A DNA stretch of 64,000 bases from Fistularia commersonii (Eukaryota > Chordata > Actinopteri > Syngnathiformes > Fistulariidae). Below, piece by piece: positions 22,270 to 34,490 of this stretch; the stretch's first letter is position 1, and the number at the start of each line of letters is the position of its first letter. The stretch covers positions 4,246,001 to 4,310,000 of the forward strand of contig JBBMNZ010000006.1 of NCBI GenBank assembly GCA_037954325.1, read 5' to 3'. The position numbers were made by a program, and so were the translations under genes. The notes under the pieces are model-generated. The model was not told the DNA's origin and searched no databases. It worked only from the letters and a program-made list of their open reading frames with translations.

Positions 22270-25200
22270 GGAAGCCCTTCACTTACATTACCATTTGCAA
22301 CAGTACTGCAATGCATTTACCGCCGTACATGGGATGCGTCCAGGATGTACACGGTGAAAACGGTTTGATGAAAATGTAGTGCAGAGAGCAGTTGAAGTCC
22401 AAGGATGGCTGCAGTTCAGGGTCTAATGAGACCCTGACTGAGTAAAGATGGTACAGTCCTGAGAGGGGAAACTGGCATTCAGGGCTTAAATGAGAATACA
22501 GAATTTGGGACAAAGCAGTGAGTCAGACAAAATCATTAAAAGCATAAATGTCTCCTATCAATTTTTACCTAAGCTGCGTACATTTTTTATCACCTAATTT
22601 TGTTGAATCAAACATTCAAATGTGTCCCTTGCATGCAGAGTATGGCCAAAAAAAAACATTACTTCCTGTGTGGTATCCCAGGGTAGGTGAGATCAGCATT
22701 TGGGTGGAGAATGTGTACATTGAATTTGTGCTTGAGTATGCCAGCAAAACTTTTCCTTTTTTCTAAGCCAAGTGGAGCTTATTCCTTCTTCCTGAAACCT
22801 TAGTTTTATGAGGTCCTGTCTGCATTATGTGGTGGAGTCCAGAAACACCAAATGAATCTTGATTTTGCAGTGGGCACAATAAAAACCTTAAGAACCAGGT
22901 GTTCTGCAAAGCGACAACTTACATAAGTAACACCCCTTACACCTTACCATGTTTTATGTGTATATCATACAAAAGAGTACGCATGCTTCAGGAAAACAAT
23001 GTGGTTAAGTAAATAATGTGTCAATTTTTATTTGTTTGCCAAGAAGCATGATTAGTATGCTTGTTTGATGATATTTATGCCATACAAGGTTTTTGTTATA
23101 CATTTGAGCACTCTATTAATTTCTTTACTTTGACTCCTTGTTATTTGCACATAAGCAAGTCTTTTCAATAACCAAAATATTACCAAGTGAGTCGTGAGTG
23201 GAATCTTAGAATGCACACTCAAGCACTGATACAGATAAAAACTCAGAAACATGATAGCTCCGATCTCCTCATGGTGTCATGGTTAAGGATTTTGGAGTCT
23301 TTCTCTGACACAAACAAGCGGTTTGGCTCCAATATGTTTATCTCTCGGTTGCCCGGGTAATAACAGGCCGATTTATTGCAGTTAAAATGCCTTGTATCCT
23401 TCTCAATGTTACTTTAGACTACAATTGTTCCCCTGACGTGCACATTAATTCGCCACCGCAGTTAATCAATCTCATTTCAAAGGCCATATCGGTCTGGACC
23501 ATTAGGCTATGGGTTGGTGGAGGGCATGTTTATAAAAGTGGCCTGATATAAGCAGTCACGTAAATGTATTAATGCTGAGTAACTGAATGATTGCAATTGA
23601 TCGAAACCAAATTACTCTGAGCAGTTCATGTCACACTTGAATAAATGGGGGGTTTGGTCATGCTTAAATGGAGGACCCGTACACGTTCAAGGCAGACTTT
23701 AAAACCAATCTATGCCCAAAATTATTGTTAGTTGAAATGACTCAAAGCTTAAATTATAAGAAGACCAATGCAGCGAGAGGGGTGTTTTTCTCATGGCTTC
23801 ATAGTGTATTTTTGCGGATTAGTTGAGTCACCAATGGCTTGGCTAACACCCGTCAGGCGACCAGCGTGTCACAGAGAGTATGTGAAACCACCACAACCTC
23901 TTAACGCCATTATGAGTCGGTGGCACATAATGTGTGATGATTACACTGTGACACCACAGAAACAATGACAGTGTAAATCAATTAGGATCCTTTCCCATCA
24001 GGGGCACTTGAATTTCCCCCATTCAGTACCATTGTTGGGTCAGCAGCTGTTGTGTCTGGATGAGACCGGAGCCCCTCAAGTCCTCTGAAACACATTTCAC
24101 AGATACAGCCCCAATTGTAATCTTTCCATCTCCTTGAGGGATTTATCCTGAAACATAGCCTCACAATACGTGATGGTTTTTGAGTCCTTTTTCTTTGTTT
24201 TTAGTCCAATATACAACACCAAAACAAGGGTAACATGTTAGGTTGATACCCTACGCCTAACTTCCAGTGTGATCAATACAGTAAATACACATTTTTTAAA
24301 ACACAACAGCAGGGAAAACACAGGTGCCATAGATAGAAGTCAATACTCAAGCGAACAAATGAAACCCTTGCTCAATCTTTTAACATTCTGACATCCCACA
24401 AAATTATTCTCCTGTGGTTAATGTCATTTCAAGATGCCGATGTCAATGAATTGAGACGAAAAGGAAGTTTCCACGCTATAAAACACCATTAACCACCTGG
24501 CCATTTATTGATGAAGCAGGAATTTTCTGTGTCCACCATCAATTGCTTTCCATCAGCTTTGTTTCTGAGTTGCTGACACGAAACAGATGTTGTTCCGTCG
24601 CAATGATATGCGGAATCAAGTATTTCTATGAGACGGGGGCCAACCTGCTTGCCACTCGCTAGTTGGCAACAAGCAGAAAGTGGATTTTTCAGAGCCCGTT
24701 TACGCTGACAATCTCACTGAAGCAGCAGAGTTTGGAGATTTAGTTTGCAGCATGTGCGAACGCAATTGCCCAAACAGCCATGAAGACACAAATTATATCC
24801 TGTTCATTATGAGAGATAGGAGCCAATCTAGGTTTAGGCTAATACGGATAGGCTGATGAACTGCTTGTAATATTTTTGAATATCAGTACAGATCAGGTTG
24901 AGCTCCCCTCTGGATTATAAACAGATTAAATGATATAAAAAAAAAGCTCTGGTCCAGTGTAAACAAAATAGATAGAAATGAATATCATTTAATATACACA
25001 GTTACTAAAAACGGATGTGAATGTTGTCAGCTTTTGTGTCAGTGGATGATTGTAAAATACTGTATCTACAAAATAAAAGAGGCTTGTAAACAAACAGAAA
25101 ACTCCCTCGAGAGACTTTCTTCTCTCTGCTCTGATTATCTCTGTCAGTGCCTAGAGGTCCATCTGCCATAAGACACAGTACATACACACATGCACACACC

Positions 25201-25595
25201 ACACACACAAATAAAAAAAAAAACAGAAAAATCAGCCTGAAACTGCATTCCGAATTTCTCGGGTACATAAAAGCAGACAAAGGAGAGCTTTCTTTGGGTC
25301 AGGAGAAGCTATTTGTAGTGAAATGAGCATCAAAAGGTGAAAATTCTCTCCTCCTTGAGCTTCTGTTTTATCTACGCAGATGTGGAGCAGGGTTGTACCA
25401 GGTCTCAGCTGAAATTATCGATCAGGACAAGCATTTAGTTTGGGCAAATACCAGCTGCAATTGTTTAAAAGATATCAGTATTTTTATCATAGCAATAAAC
25501 TATTCATGTGTGAGAGGGAAATTAGGTAAAGCAGTGTGTTAATGTGTTTTAGGTGTGGTTGTAGAGCTATATCCATGTACATTTTCTTTCAATAC
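22270..25595. other. unassigned stretch, partly conserved-looking
   Basis: No gene recognised. Blocks at about 23260-23640 and 24480-24740 are non-repetitive, of balanced composition and rich in homeodomain-like TAAT and CAATCA words, so they are candidates for conserved non-coding elements. The rest is ordinary AT-rich sequence. Confidence 0.35.
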
Positions 25596-25628
25596 TGTTT
25601 ATCTTATCTTATCTTATCTTATCTTATC
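25596..25628. repeat. (TTATC)n pentanucleotide repeat
   Basis: About six units of TTATC. Confidence 0.85.
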
Positions 25629-25919
25629 AATTTCAGATGCAGCCATTGTACTAACTCAGTGCACCTTTAGAATGTTTGTATGGTGCACACTGGTTTCCAC
25701 AGTTACTACCTATGGCAGTCAGACTGCCTTTTTTTGCATGCAGGGACAATTGTCACTGGTGAGATTTGTCATCCTCTTCGGAGAGTTTTGAGACTGATTT
25801 TCCTTTTCCCTTTATGCTGTCATTTTTTTGGGGGGAGTTGTAGAAGTGGGATTACAACAAATCACCCCTAATTTTAACTTATGCAGAGCTGGCACACAGC
25901 AGATGTGACCAATCTGACA

Positions 25920-26030
<111 letters not shown>

Positions 26031-26287
26031 ACTTTCACCTAAGGTGTAATACATTCATCCTTTTTTTCCCCAGGAAAGAGGTGAGTCTCCACTGAGTAAT
26101 CAGATTTATGTCCCTATGGCACTAGGAATACCTTCCCCACATACACACGCACATGCACACCCAACACACACGCACACTTTGAAAAAGGCTGACAGAGTGA
26201 CTTTCTGTGGCAAAAAGAATATATATTCTTCTGAGTTTGGATTCTTACCAGATGATTCCGTTTGAGGAAGGGTGGGGATAAAGTTTT

Positions 26288-26288
<1 letters not shown>

Positions 26289-26352
<64 letters not shown>
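26289..26352. repeat. (GT)32 microsatellite
   Basis: Pure GT run. Confidence 0.97.
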
Positions 26353-26493
26353 TGCAGCTGTTGGCTCTGTAATTAGGGATTTTGAAAAGTAGCTGAGTGG
26401 AAATGACTGGTCCCTTTATGACCTCGTAACTGTAAGGGAGGCGGGTAGTTCAGTGATATGTGAGAAATGTCCATCCGCCATAAGACATAGTGT

Positions 26494-26642
<149 letters not shown>

Positions 26643-26869
26643 CCCCGAGAGAGCCTCTGCCTTGTTGAGCAGTTATTGATTTTACAATTGCAAATATCTC
26701 GTGCTTGTTTTAAACACATTATATTAGTGTAGTCTAATATCTGGTTTGATTTAAAGCCTCTCATCAAGAACCGCCCTTCTGTGGAGCTAAAAGGTTATAG
26801 CCCAAACAAAAAATATACTGCTACTGGCTCATCAGACACCCCAACCACCCACACTGATAACGAATAATA

Positions 26870-27075
26870 ATGATAACACAATATAAAATTAATTATAATT
26901 ATGATTGCAATAACAAACACAAAAACAACAACAGCAACAACAATAATAATATTTCATTCATTCATTCATTCATTCATTCATTATTCATTTTCTGTGCTAC
27001 TTATCTTGTACACATTTTTATTATTATTATTGTTATTATGATGATGATGATGATTATTATTATTATTATCAATAC
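26870..27075. repeat. AAT/ATTC/TTA simple-sequence block
   Basis: AATAAT, AACAAC, an (ATTC)n run at about 26953-26990 and ATT/ATG triplets at 27016-27070. TTCTGTGCTACTTATCTTGT after the ATTC run looks like a truncated copy of the SINE-like repeat's 3' end. Confidence 0.75.
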
Positions 27076-27338
27076 TAATGTTACTACCATTTCAATTATC
27101 AGTCCTGTTGCTTTTGTATGGATATTTAATGTGATATACAACATTCATTTAATCATCATCTGCCACTATAAACTACAAGTGGCAAATTAGGTTATTTCCA
27201 TGATGGACCAACATCCCAGTGTATCACTGACAATGTTGTCTTTTTTTTTTTATAAAATACTATAAACTACAATTTCAAAAAGACAGATCGTATTCAAACA
27301 GGGTAGGTGCCTGGTATGTTTATGCTATGCTGTGTGCC

Positions 27339-27395
27339 TATTAATTGTGCCTTGGGGACAAATAAAGTGTTTCTGAATTTGAATTTGAATAGACT
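27339..27395 (+). repeat. LINE-type 3' tail
   Basis: ATTGTGCCTTGGGGACAAAT followed by AAAGTGTTTCTGAATTTGAA and a GAATTT-like repeated tail; this phrase typically ends fish L2-like elements. Confidence 0.45.
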
Positions 27396-28045
27396 TGTAT
27401 GTACGCTCATCAAAACAGTATCTTTCTGTTTTTTTGCTGAGATCAACACAGGCTCTGCCCACAACCTGGGAGTTTCTGGTCATCCATTTACAGTGCTGAC
27501 TGGCTCAGAAATATTTACGTAGGCAGCAATAAGTTGGGGTTTACAATCAGCCACTATTTGCATTGTTTACGTGGGAGGGGTACTGGGGGGCGATTATGAA
27601 CCCTATAGTGCTCAGATTATCTGAAATGGTTGCAAACATTTTGAGTCTTATCCTTATCTTTATAAATGCATACAACTTAACTTTGCTCTGCAATCACATT
27701 TCCGAGAAACGTATCTGGAAAAACATGAAAAAAAAGTTAAATTTAAAAAATAATTGATGAATAATGAATGTTCTACATTTTTGAACAGAGCTGCTGTCAG
27801 AGGGCTTTCAAAGCCTTTTGAGAGGAAGTCAAATTAATTTATTTCCAATTTTGCTGAATGTCGATTCTTTTTAATTTATAATTTTCCTTCTTTGTGTGAA
27901 GCCTTGAAGTTCCAACTTCAAGTTATGGCTTTGCAGTCACGGCACACTGAAAGTGTGAGTCTCTCACCTGAGCGGCTGCTCAGAGCCTGCCGTGTTGTTC
28001 GGCATGTCAGCTGAAAAAGTAATTCTTTCATCCCATTTGACCTCG

Positions 28046-28055
28046 CACACACACA

Positions 28056-28110
<55 letters not shown>
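28046..28110. repeat. (CA)n microsatellite
   Basis: A CA run with one ACATAC interruption. Confidence 0.95.
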
Positions 28111-28112
<2 letters not shown>

Positions 28113-28184
28113 CTATCGCAATCCATCCTGAAGCTAAGAGTCACATCTATAAACTCATTAAACCATCAGATACCCCTGCTGCCC

Positions 28185-28187
<3 letters not shown>

Positions 28188-28269
<82 letters not shown>
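28188..28269. repeat. (CA)40 microsatellite
   Basis: Pure CA run. A weaker CA stretch follows at 28403-28442. Confidence 0.97.
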
Positions 28270-28270
<1 letters not shown>

Positions 28271-28879
28271 AACGGAAATGGACCAGGAAGAGTCCACAGG
28301 AACAGCAAAGCCACTTGCATCAGTAGTGAGCCAACATATGAATTCATAACTTTTTTATCAAACTATAAAAATATGTCACAATAGCTTAACTGATGTCTGC
28401 ATACACGCACACACACACACACACAGACACACACATACACATTCACATGCACTCTCAAATTTTACATACTTTCTCTTTCAGTACAAGCAATGCACTCTTA
28501 AACACACGCAGCAAAAAAAAGACTGCATAGAGGTTTGCAGCCTTGTAGAGTTGTGACAGAGGCAAAGTGCTGGGATCTAGCACAGGAAATGGGACAATTA
28601 CATAAAAGGGAAGTAATAGCATAATGTTTCAAAGAGGTAATACAAAAACTAAATGAAATAGGAGGTGTGGGAAAAATGTACAGTAGAGATTCTAAAATAA
28701 ATTTGATTTTTTTGTAGCGAGCTCCACAAAATTCAAAACACACACCACTGCAGATAAACAGGCTTTTATTGCCTCAATGGATTCATAAGGGCTGTCCCAG
28801 ATTGCTCAAATCTGTCTTTTTGAAGTCATCGCAGGTCATAAAAAGTTGATGTAACGTCGAAATTGTAAAGAGAACTTAC

Positions 28880-28985
28880 TTGTTTGGCAGGCTGGAGTTG
28901 CAGAAAGAGTTGGGGAGAAGTTTTTTCTCTCTGCCTCTATCTCTCAGTCATGCATCACCCCTAGCCCCTGCTTTTGTCTCCCAAA
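28880..28985 (-). promoter_or_regulatory. candidate midkine 5' UTR exon and core promoter region
   Basis: On the minus strand a pyrimidine-rich, ATG-poor stretch ends in CAAACAA followed by the consensus donor GTAAGTTC (28879 downward). An inverted CCAAT box (CTGATTGG on the minus strand) lies about 170 bp upstream, at about 29149-29156. Midkine genes have a non-coding first exon, and here exon 2 starts right at the ATG, so such an exon must exist to the right. It would imply a first intron of about 13 kb. This is inference only; other donors could serve. Confidence 0.28.
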
Positions 28986-29027
28986 CCAGTTCATTCTGGT
29001 TGCATTAGCCCATTCACCCCGTACTCA

Positions 29028-29028
<1 letters not shown>

Positions 29029-29065
<37 letters not shown>
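29029..29065. repeat. (CA)n microsatellite
   Basis: CA run next to the candidate first midkine exon, on its upstream side. Confidence 0.95.
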
Positions 29066-29068
<3 letters not shown>

Positions 29069-29859
29069 AGAGGCGACTTACACAAATGTCTATACACACC
29101 TCACAGAAGAACCGAAGAGCTGACTCGAGTTGCGGCCCCCATGCGGCGTCCAATCAGAAGCTACAGGTTTGTATTCCATCTTATATGCTTGGTGACATAC
29201 CTTCAGAATTCAACGGTTTTAAAGTTTAAAGTTTTCGGCGGGGAGAACGATGGCCGCTCATTGCATCTATCAGGCGAAACTCAATCAATACATGTCTCCT
29301 CTGTCTGGACCAGAACTCTTTAATACTGATTTGCAGAAACCCAACTTTCCACCATGAGCAAGCATTTGTCAACACCGGCAAGGAAAAGCAGCCATTTCCC
29401 CAGGCGGAAACCTCGGACTGAGCCAAGTTCAATGCGGGCAGCCCTCTGTCTCGACCGGTTTGGGTAGGAACAAGAGTGAACGAGGGGGACAGACATAGAA
29501 AGTTACAGCTGTTGGGAGAGACCGGCACAAATGATCTAATGGAACTAATAATAACATTGGCACTAACAGTTACATATTTATGGTGTCATGATACAGAAAG
29601 ATTATTTCCCTTGGTCAGGAAATAACGGGAGTGGTGGCCACATTAATAATGATGACTAATGTGGTCCATTAAATTGGTAAATTAAAAGGCTACAAAACAA
29701 TTGTCACAATTTACATTTGTCTTGTCAAAATGACAAAGCAATACAACTTGTAGCCAATCAGTGGTGAGATAAACACAAAAATGAACCTAGCTAAAACAGC
29801 TATAAGGTAATTATATCTAGATACATCCCTAGTAATCCTTTGTTTATCATAGGCATTAC

Positions 29860-31611
29860 AGAAAGGTAAAGATAGAGGTAGCAAAGGCAAAACAAAGGGC
29901 TTATGATGACTTGTATGCTCGGTTGGATAGTAAGGAGGGTGAGAATGATCTATACAGGTTGGCGAAACAGAGAGATAAAGATGCAAAGGATGTACAACAG
30001 GTCCGGGTGATAAAGGACAGAGAGGGAAATGTATTGACAGATGCTAGAAGAGTGATGGGAAGATGGAAAGAGTACTTTGAAGAACTGATGAATGTGGAAA
30101 ATGAAAGAGAGGCAAGGGTAGAAGAGGTGACTATTGTAGACCACAAAGTAGCAAAAATTAGTAAAAGTGAAGTGAGGAAGGCATTGAAGAAGATGAAGAG
30201 TGGAAAAGCAGTTGGTCCTGATGATATACCTGTGGAGGTGTGGAAGTGTCTAGGAGAGGCAGCGGTAGATTTTCTGACTAGATTATTCAACAGGATCTTA
30301 GAGAGTGAGAAGATGCCTGAAGAATGGAGACAAAGTGTGATGGTGCCTATTTTTAAGAATAAAGGGGATGTGCAGAATTGTGGCAACTACAGAGGGATAA
30401 AGTTGATGAGCCATACAATGAAGTTATGGGAAAGAGTAGTGGAAACTAGACTGAGAGCAGAAGTCAGCATTTGTGAACAGCAGTATGGCTTCATGCCTAG
30501 GAAGAGTACTACAGATGCAGTATTTGCGTTGAGAATGCTAATAGAAAAGTACAGAGAAGGCCAGAGGGAGTTGCACTGCGTTTTTGTAGACCTAGAAAAA
30601 GCATATGACAGGGTGCCAAGAGAGGAGCTCTGGTATTGTATGAGGAAGTCTGGAGTGGCAGAGAAGTATGTTGGACTGGTGCAGGACATGTATGCTAGCT
30701 GTGAGACACTGGTACGGTGTGCTGTAGGGGTAACAGAGAAGTTCAAGGTGGAGGTGGGACTACATCAGGGATCAGCACTGAGCCCCTTCTTGTTCGCAAT
30801 GGTGATGGATAGGCTGACAGATGAGGTTAGACAGGAATCCCCATGGACCATGATGTTTGCGGATGACATTGTGATCTGTAGTGAGAGCAGACAACAGGTA
30901 GAGGAAAATCTAGAGAGGTGGAGGTATGCTCTGGAAAGGAGAGGAATGAAAGTTAGTCGCAGCAAGACAGAATATATGTGTGTGAATGAGAGGAACTCGG
31001 GTGGAGCGGTGAGGCTACAGGGAATGGAGATCAAGAAGCTGGAGGATTTCAGGTACTTAGGGTCAACAGTCCAGAGCAACGGAGAGTGCGGAAAAGAGGT
31101 GAAGAGACGGGTCCAAGCAGGTTGGAATGGGTGGAGAAAAGTGTCAGGGGTACTATGTGATAGAAGACTATCGGCCAGAATAAAAGGAAAGGTGTACAAG
31201 ACAGTGGTGAGACCAGCGATGATGTATGGACTAGAAACTGTTACAATGACCAAAAGACAGCAGGCAGAACTAGAGGTTGCAGAGATGAAGATGTTGAGGT
31301 TCTCTTTGGGAGTGACCAGGATGGATAGGATCAGGAATGAATCTATCAGAGGGACGGCACATGTTCGATGTTTTGGAGAGAAGGTCAGAGAAGCCAGACT
31401 GAGATGGTTCGGTCATGTACAGAGAAGAGATAGTGAATATATTGGTAGACGGATGCTGGAATTGGAGCTGCCAGGCAAGAGGTCTCGAGGAAGACCAAAG
31501 AGAAGATTTATGGACGTAGTGAGAGAGGATATGAAAGTAGCTGGTGTGAGAGAGGAAGATACAGAGAATAGGGTTAGATGGAGAAAGTTGACTCGCTGTG
31601 GCGACCCCTAA
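29860..31611 (+). CDS. RTE reverse transcriptase, open but N-terminally truncated
   Basis: The frame is open from 29836 to the TAA-type stop at 31609-31611 with no internal stop, about 580 codons. No ATG precedes the homologous region, as expected for a truncated insert. Domains: a basic helical lead; RT from about residue 90 (SGKAVGPDDIPVEVWK); NYRGIKLMSHTMKLWERV; motif A FVDLEKAYDRVPRE; motif B GLHQGSALSPFLFAMVMD; catalytic motif C FADDIVIC; thumb and C-terminal region through EMKMLRFSLGVTRMDRIRN and LRWFGHVQRRDSEYIGRRM, ending RWRKLTRCGDP. It would copy RTE RNA into the genome by target-primed reverse transcription. Without the APE-type endonuclease domain it cannot be autonomous. The open frame suggests recent insertion. 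Confidence 0.85.
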   Translation, partial: RKVKIEVAKAKQRAYDDLYARLDSKEGENDLYRLAKQRDKDAKDVQQVRVIKDREGNVLTDARRVMGRWKEYFEELMNVENEREARVEEVTIVDHKVAKISKSEVRKALKKMKSGKAVGPDDIPVEVWKCLGEAAVDFLTRLFNRILESEKMPEEWRQSVMVPIFKNKGDVQNCGNYRGIKLMSHTMKLWERVVETRLRAEVSICEQQYGFMPRKSTTDAVFALRMLIEKYREGQRELHCVFVDLEKAYDRVPREELWYCMRKSGVAEKYVGLVQDMYASCETLVRCAVGVTEKFKVEVGLHQGSALSPFLFAMVMDRLTDEVRQESPWTMMFADDIVICSESRQQVEENLERWRYALERRGMKVSRSKTEYMCVNERNSGGAVRLQGMEIKKLEDFRYLGSTVQSNGECGKEVKRRVQAGWNGWRKVSGVLCDRRLSARIKGKVYKTVVRPAMMYGLETVTMTKRQQAELEVAEMKMLRFSLGVTRMDRIRNESIRGTAHVRCFGEKVREARLRWFGHVQRRDSEYIGRRMLELELPGKRSRGRPKRRFMDVVREDMKVAGVREEDTENRVRWRKLTRCGDP

Positions 31612-31652
31612 CGGGAAAAGCCGAAAGAAGAAGAAGAAGAAGAAGAAGAAGA
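29860..31652 (+). mobile_element. RTE-clade LINE, 5'-truncated, best-preserved copy
   Basis: Covers the reverse transcriptase, the C-terminal domain and the 3' end ACGGGAAAAGCCGAAAG followed by (AAG)n at about 31624-31652. The endonuclease half is missing. Five other fragments of the same family are in the window (4.2, 15.0, 32.5, 48.5 and 63.9 kb). Confidence 0.92.
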
Positions 31653-32515
31653 TTACATTCCATAACCAGATTTCAGTAAAGGAAAATCCACGAAGTATCA
31701 GCCATTTTTTTACTTTAGCATTTCCATACATTTCAAAGCTTTATGACCCTTCCCACAACTCTTATTAACCTTTACTATACTCTTATTAACATATACTATA
31801 TAAGTCACACAAATACAACCTTGCAGAGTAACGCTACCAGTAGCGATTGCATGTCGATGTGAAATGGACAACGAGATGCTGAAGGCATGTTATGTGGAGG
31901 AGATGCAGTGAATGATGCTCCCAATACTGAGCCAATCAGAGCCCAGGAGACAGAACACCATGCTCTGATTGGTCGCCATACTAAAAAAAGCTTATTTTGC
32001 TATAAAAGACAATTAAAATAAAAGGTATTCAAAAATACATTCATACCGTATATCCATGGTCGTATCCACAATTTTTACTGCTATATAAAATCGCAGCGAA
32101 AGATTAACAGCATCACGGTGAGGGATGACTGTAAAAGGAAGTTATGCCCTTCCTTGAAGCACATACAGGTATGTGCGAGCCCTCCCTGAACCGATCAGGA
32201 ACGCACTGAAGTGCCTGTTTTTTGAAAGAAAAGTCTTTCTCAACTTGGGGCAATTCCAATCTGGCTATTAATCAGCCCAAAAAAGGGGCGGTTCCCGAAG
32301 GAACAACACTGCACGTTGATGGAACGTTTAACTCAGATGCAGTTCCAATGGTCAGAACCGCTGTAACAGTGGTAGAGTGGGATTTTAAAAATTCCCTCCT
32401 TTTTGCCCCTATGATTGCCCTTATGAACAAACCGCCCCTGAATGATAGCACAGTATCTCAATAGCATTTCAGATAACTGATTGTTTATTACTCCTTTTAA
32501 CGTGCTTATCCTTGT
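31653..32515. other. spacer between two inverted RTE copies
   Basis: About 0.86 kb, AT-rich, with no recognised gene or repeat. Confidence 0.4.
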
Positions 32516-34490
32516 CCAGTGATATTCTATAATCTTCTTCTACTTTCGGCTTTTCCCTTCCAGGGTCTCCACAGCGAATCAATTTTCTCCATCTAACCCT
32601 ATTCTCTTTATCCTCCTCTCTCACACCAACTACCTTCATATCCTCTCTCACTATGTCCAAAAATCTTCTCTTTGGTCTTCCTTAAGACCTCCTGCCTGGC
32701 AGCTCCAATTCCAGCATCCATCTACCAATATATTCACTATCCCTCCTCTGTATGTGACCAACTGTCTCAGTCTGGCTTCTCTGACCTTCACTCCAAAACA
32801 TCTAACATGTGCTGTTCCTCTGATGGACTCATTCCTGATCCTATCCATTCTCGTTAGTCCCAAAGAGAACCTCAGCATCTTCATCTCTGCAACCTTCAGC
32901 TCTACCTCCAATCTTTCGGTCATTGTAACTGTTTCTAGGCTATACAGCATGGTCTCAATAGTCTCACCACTGTCTTGTCCACCTTTCCTTTCATTCTGGC
33001 TAATAGTCTTCTATCACATATAACGCCTGACACGTTTCTCTACTTGAACCTATCTCTTCACCTCTTCTCTACACTCTCTGTTACTCTGGACAGTTGACCC
33101 CAGGAACTCAAAATCTTCCACCTTCTTTTACTCAACTTCCTGTAACCTCACCATTCCACCTGGGTTCCTCTCATTCACACACATATACTCTGTCTTGCGT
33201 GACTAATCACTATCCTCTCCTTTCCAGCGCATACCTCCACCTCTCTAGATTTTCCTCAACCTGTTCCCTGCTCCCACTACAGATCACAATGTCATCTGCA
33301 AATATCATGGTCCATGGAGATTCCTGTCTAACCTCATCTGTCAGCCTGTCCATCACCAGTGGCTCAGATCTGATCCCTGATGTAGTCCCACTTTCACCCT
33401 TAAGTTCTCTGTCACACCTACAGGACATCACAGCACTGTCTCACATCTCGTATAAATGTTCTGCACCAGTCTAACATGCCTCCATGTATGTCAGCTGTCA
33501 GCTTGTCAATCACCACTGCACAAAAGAAGGCGCCCAGAGACGATCTGTAATAGAGTCCCACCTTCAAATTCTCTGTTACCCCTACAATGCACCGCACCAC
33601 TGTTTCATAGCTAGCATACATGTCCTGCATCAGTCTAACATACTTCTCTGCCACTCCAGATTTTCTCATATAATACCAGAGTTCCTCTCTTGACACCCTG
33701 TCATATGCTTTTTCTAGGTCTATAAAAACACAATGCAGCTCCCTCTGGCCTTCTCTGTACTTGTCTTTAGCATTCTCAAAGCAAATACTCCATCTGTAGT
33801 ACTCTTTGTAGGCATGAAGCCATACTGCTACTCACAAATGCTGACTTCTGCTCTCAGTCTAGTTTCCACTACTCTTTCCCATAATTTCATTGTATGGCTC
33901 ATCAACTTTATCCCTCTATAGTTGCCACAATTCTGCACACCCCCCTTAGTCTTAAAAATGGGTACCATCACACTTCATCTCCATTCTTCAGGCATCTTCT
34001 AATTCTCTAAGACCCTGTTGAATAATGTAATGTGAAACACTACTGCTGCCTCTCCTAGACACTTCCACACCTCCACAGGTGTATCATCAGGACCAACTGC
34101 TTTTCCACTCTTCATCCTCCTCAATGCCTTCCGCACTTCACTTTTACGAATCTCTGCTAATTCGTGGTCACCTCTTCTGCCCTTGCCTCGCTTTCATTTT
34201 CCTCATTCATCAGCTCTTTCCATCTTCCCATCACTCTTCTAGCATCAGGTTACACATTTTCCTCTCTATCCTTAATCACTTGGACCTGTTGTACATCTTT
34301 TTCCTCTTTATCTTTCTGTTTCACCAACCTGTATAGATCATTCTCTCCATCCTTACTGCCCAACCGAACAAACAAGACATCATTTGCCCTTTGTTTTGCC
34401 TTTGCTACTTCTGTCTTTACCTTACGTTCTATTTCCCTGTACTCCTGTCTGTTCTCTTCAGTCCTCTCAGTGTCCCACGTCTTCTTTATT
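32516..34490 (-). mobile_element. RTE-clade LINE, decayed inverted copy
   Basis: The minus strand starts near KVKTEVAKAKQRANDVLF (34420) and runs to the 3' end CTGGAAGGGAAAAGCCGAAA at about 32545. Recognisable: EVSICE, EKAYDRVSREELWYYMRKSG, FADDIVICSGSREQVEENLE, EMKMLRFSLGLTRMDRIRN, RGTAHVRCFGVKVREARLR. Several frameshifts and stops. The segment around RT motif B (about 33365-33650) is duplicated in tandem. Confidence 0.9.

Noticed and set aside
28498..28743. An 81-codon minus-strand frame next to the candidate midkine exon 1
   Set aside because: No signal peptide or domain, and no link to midkine; probably chance.
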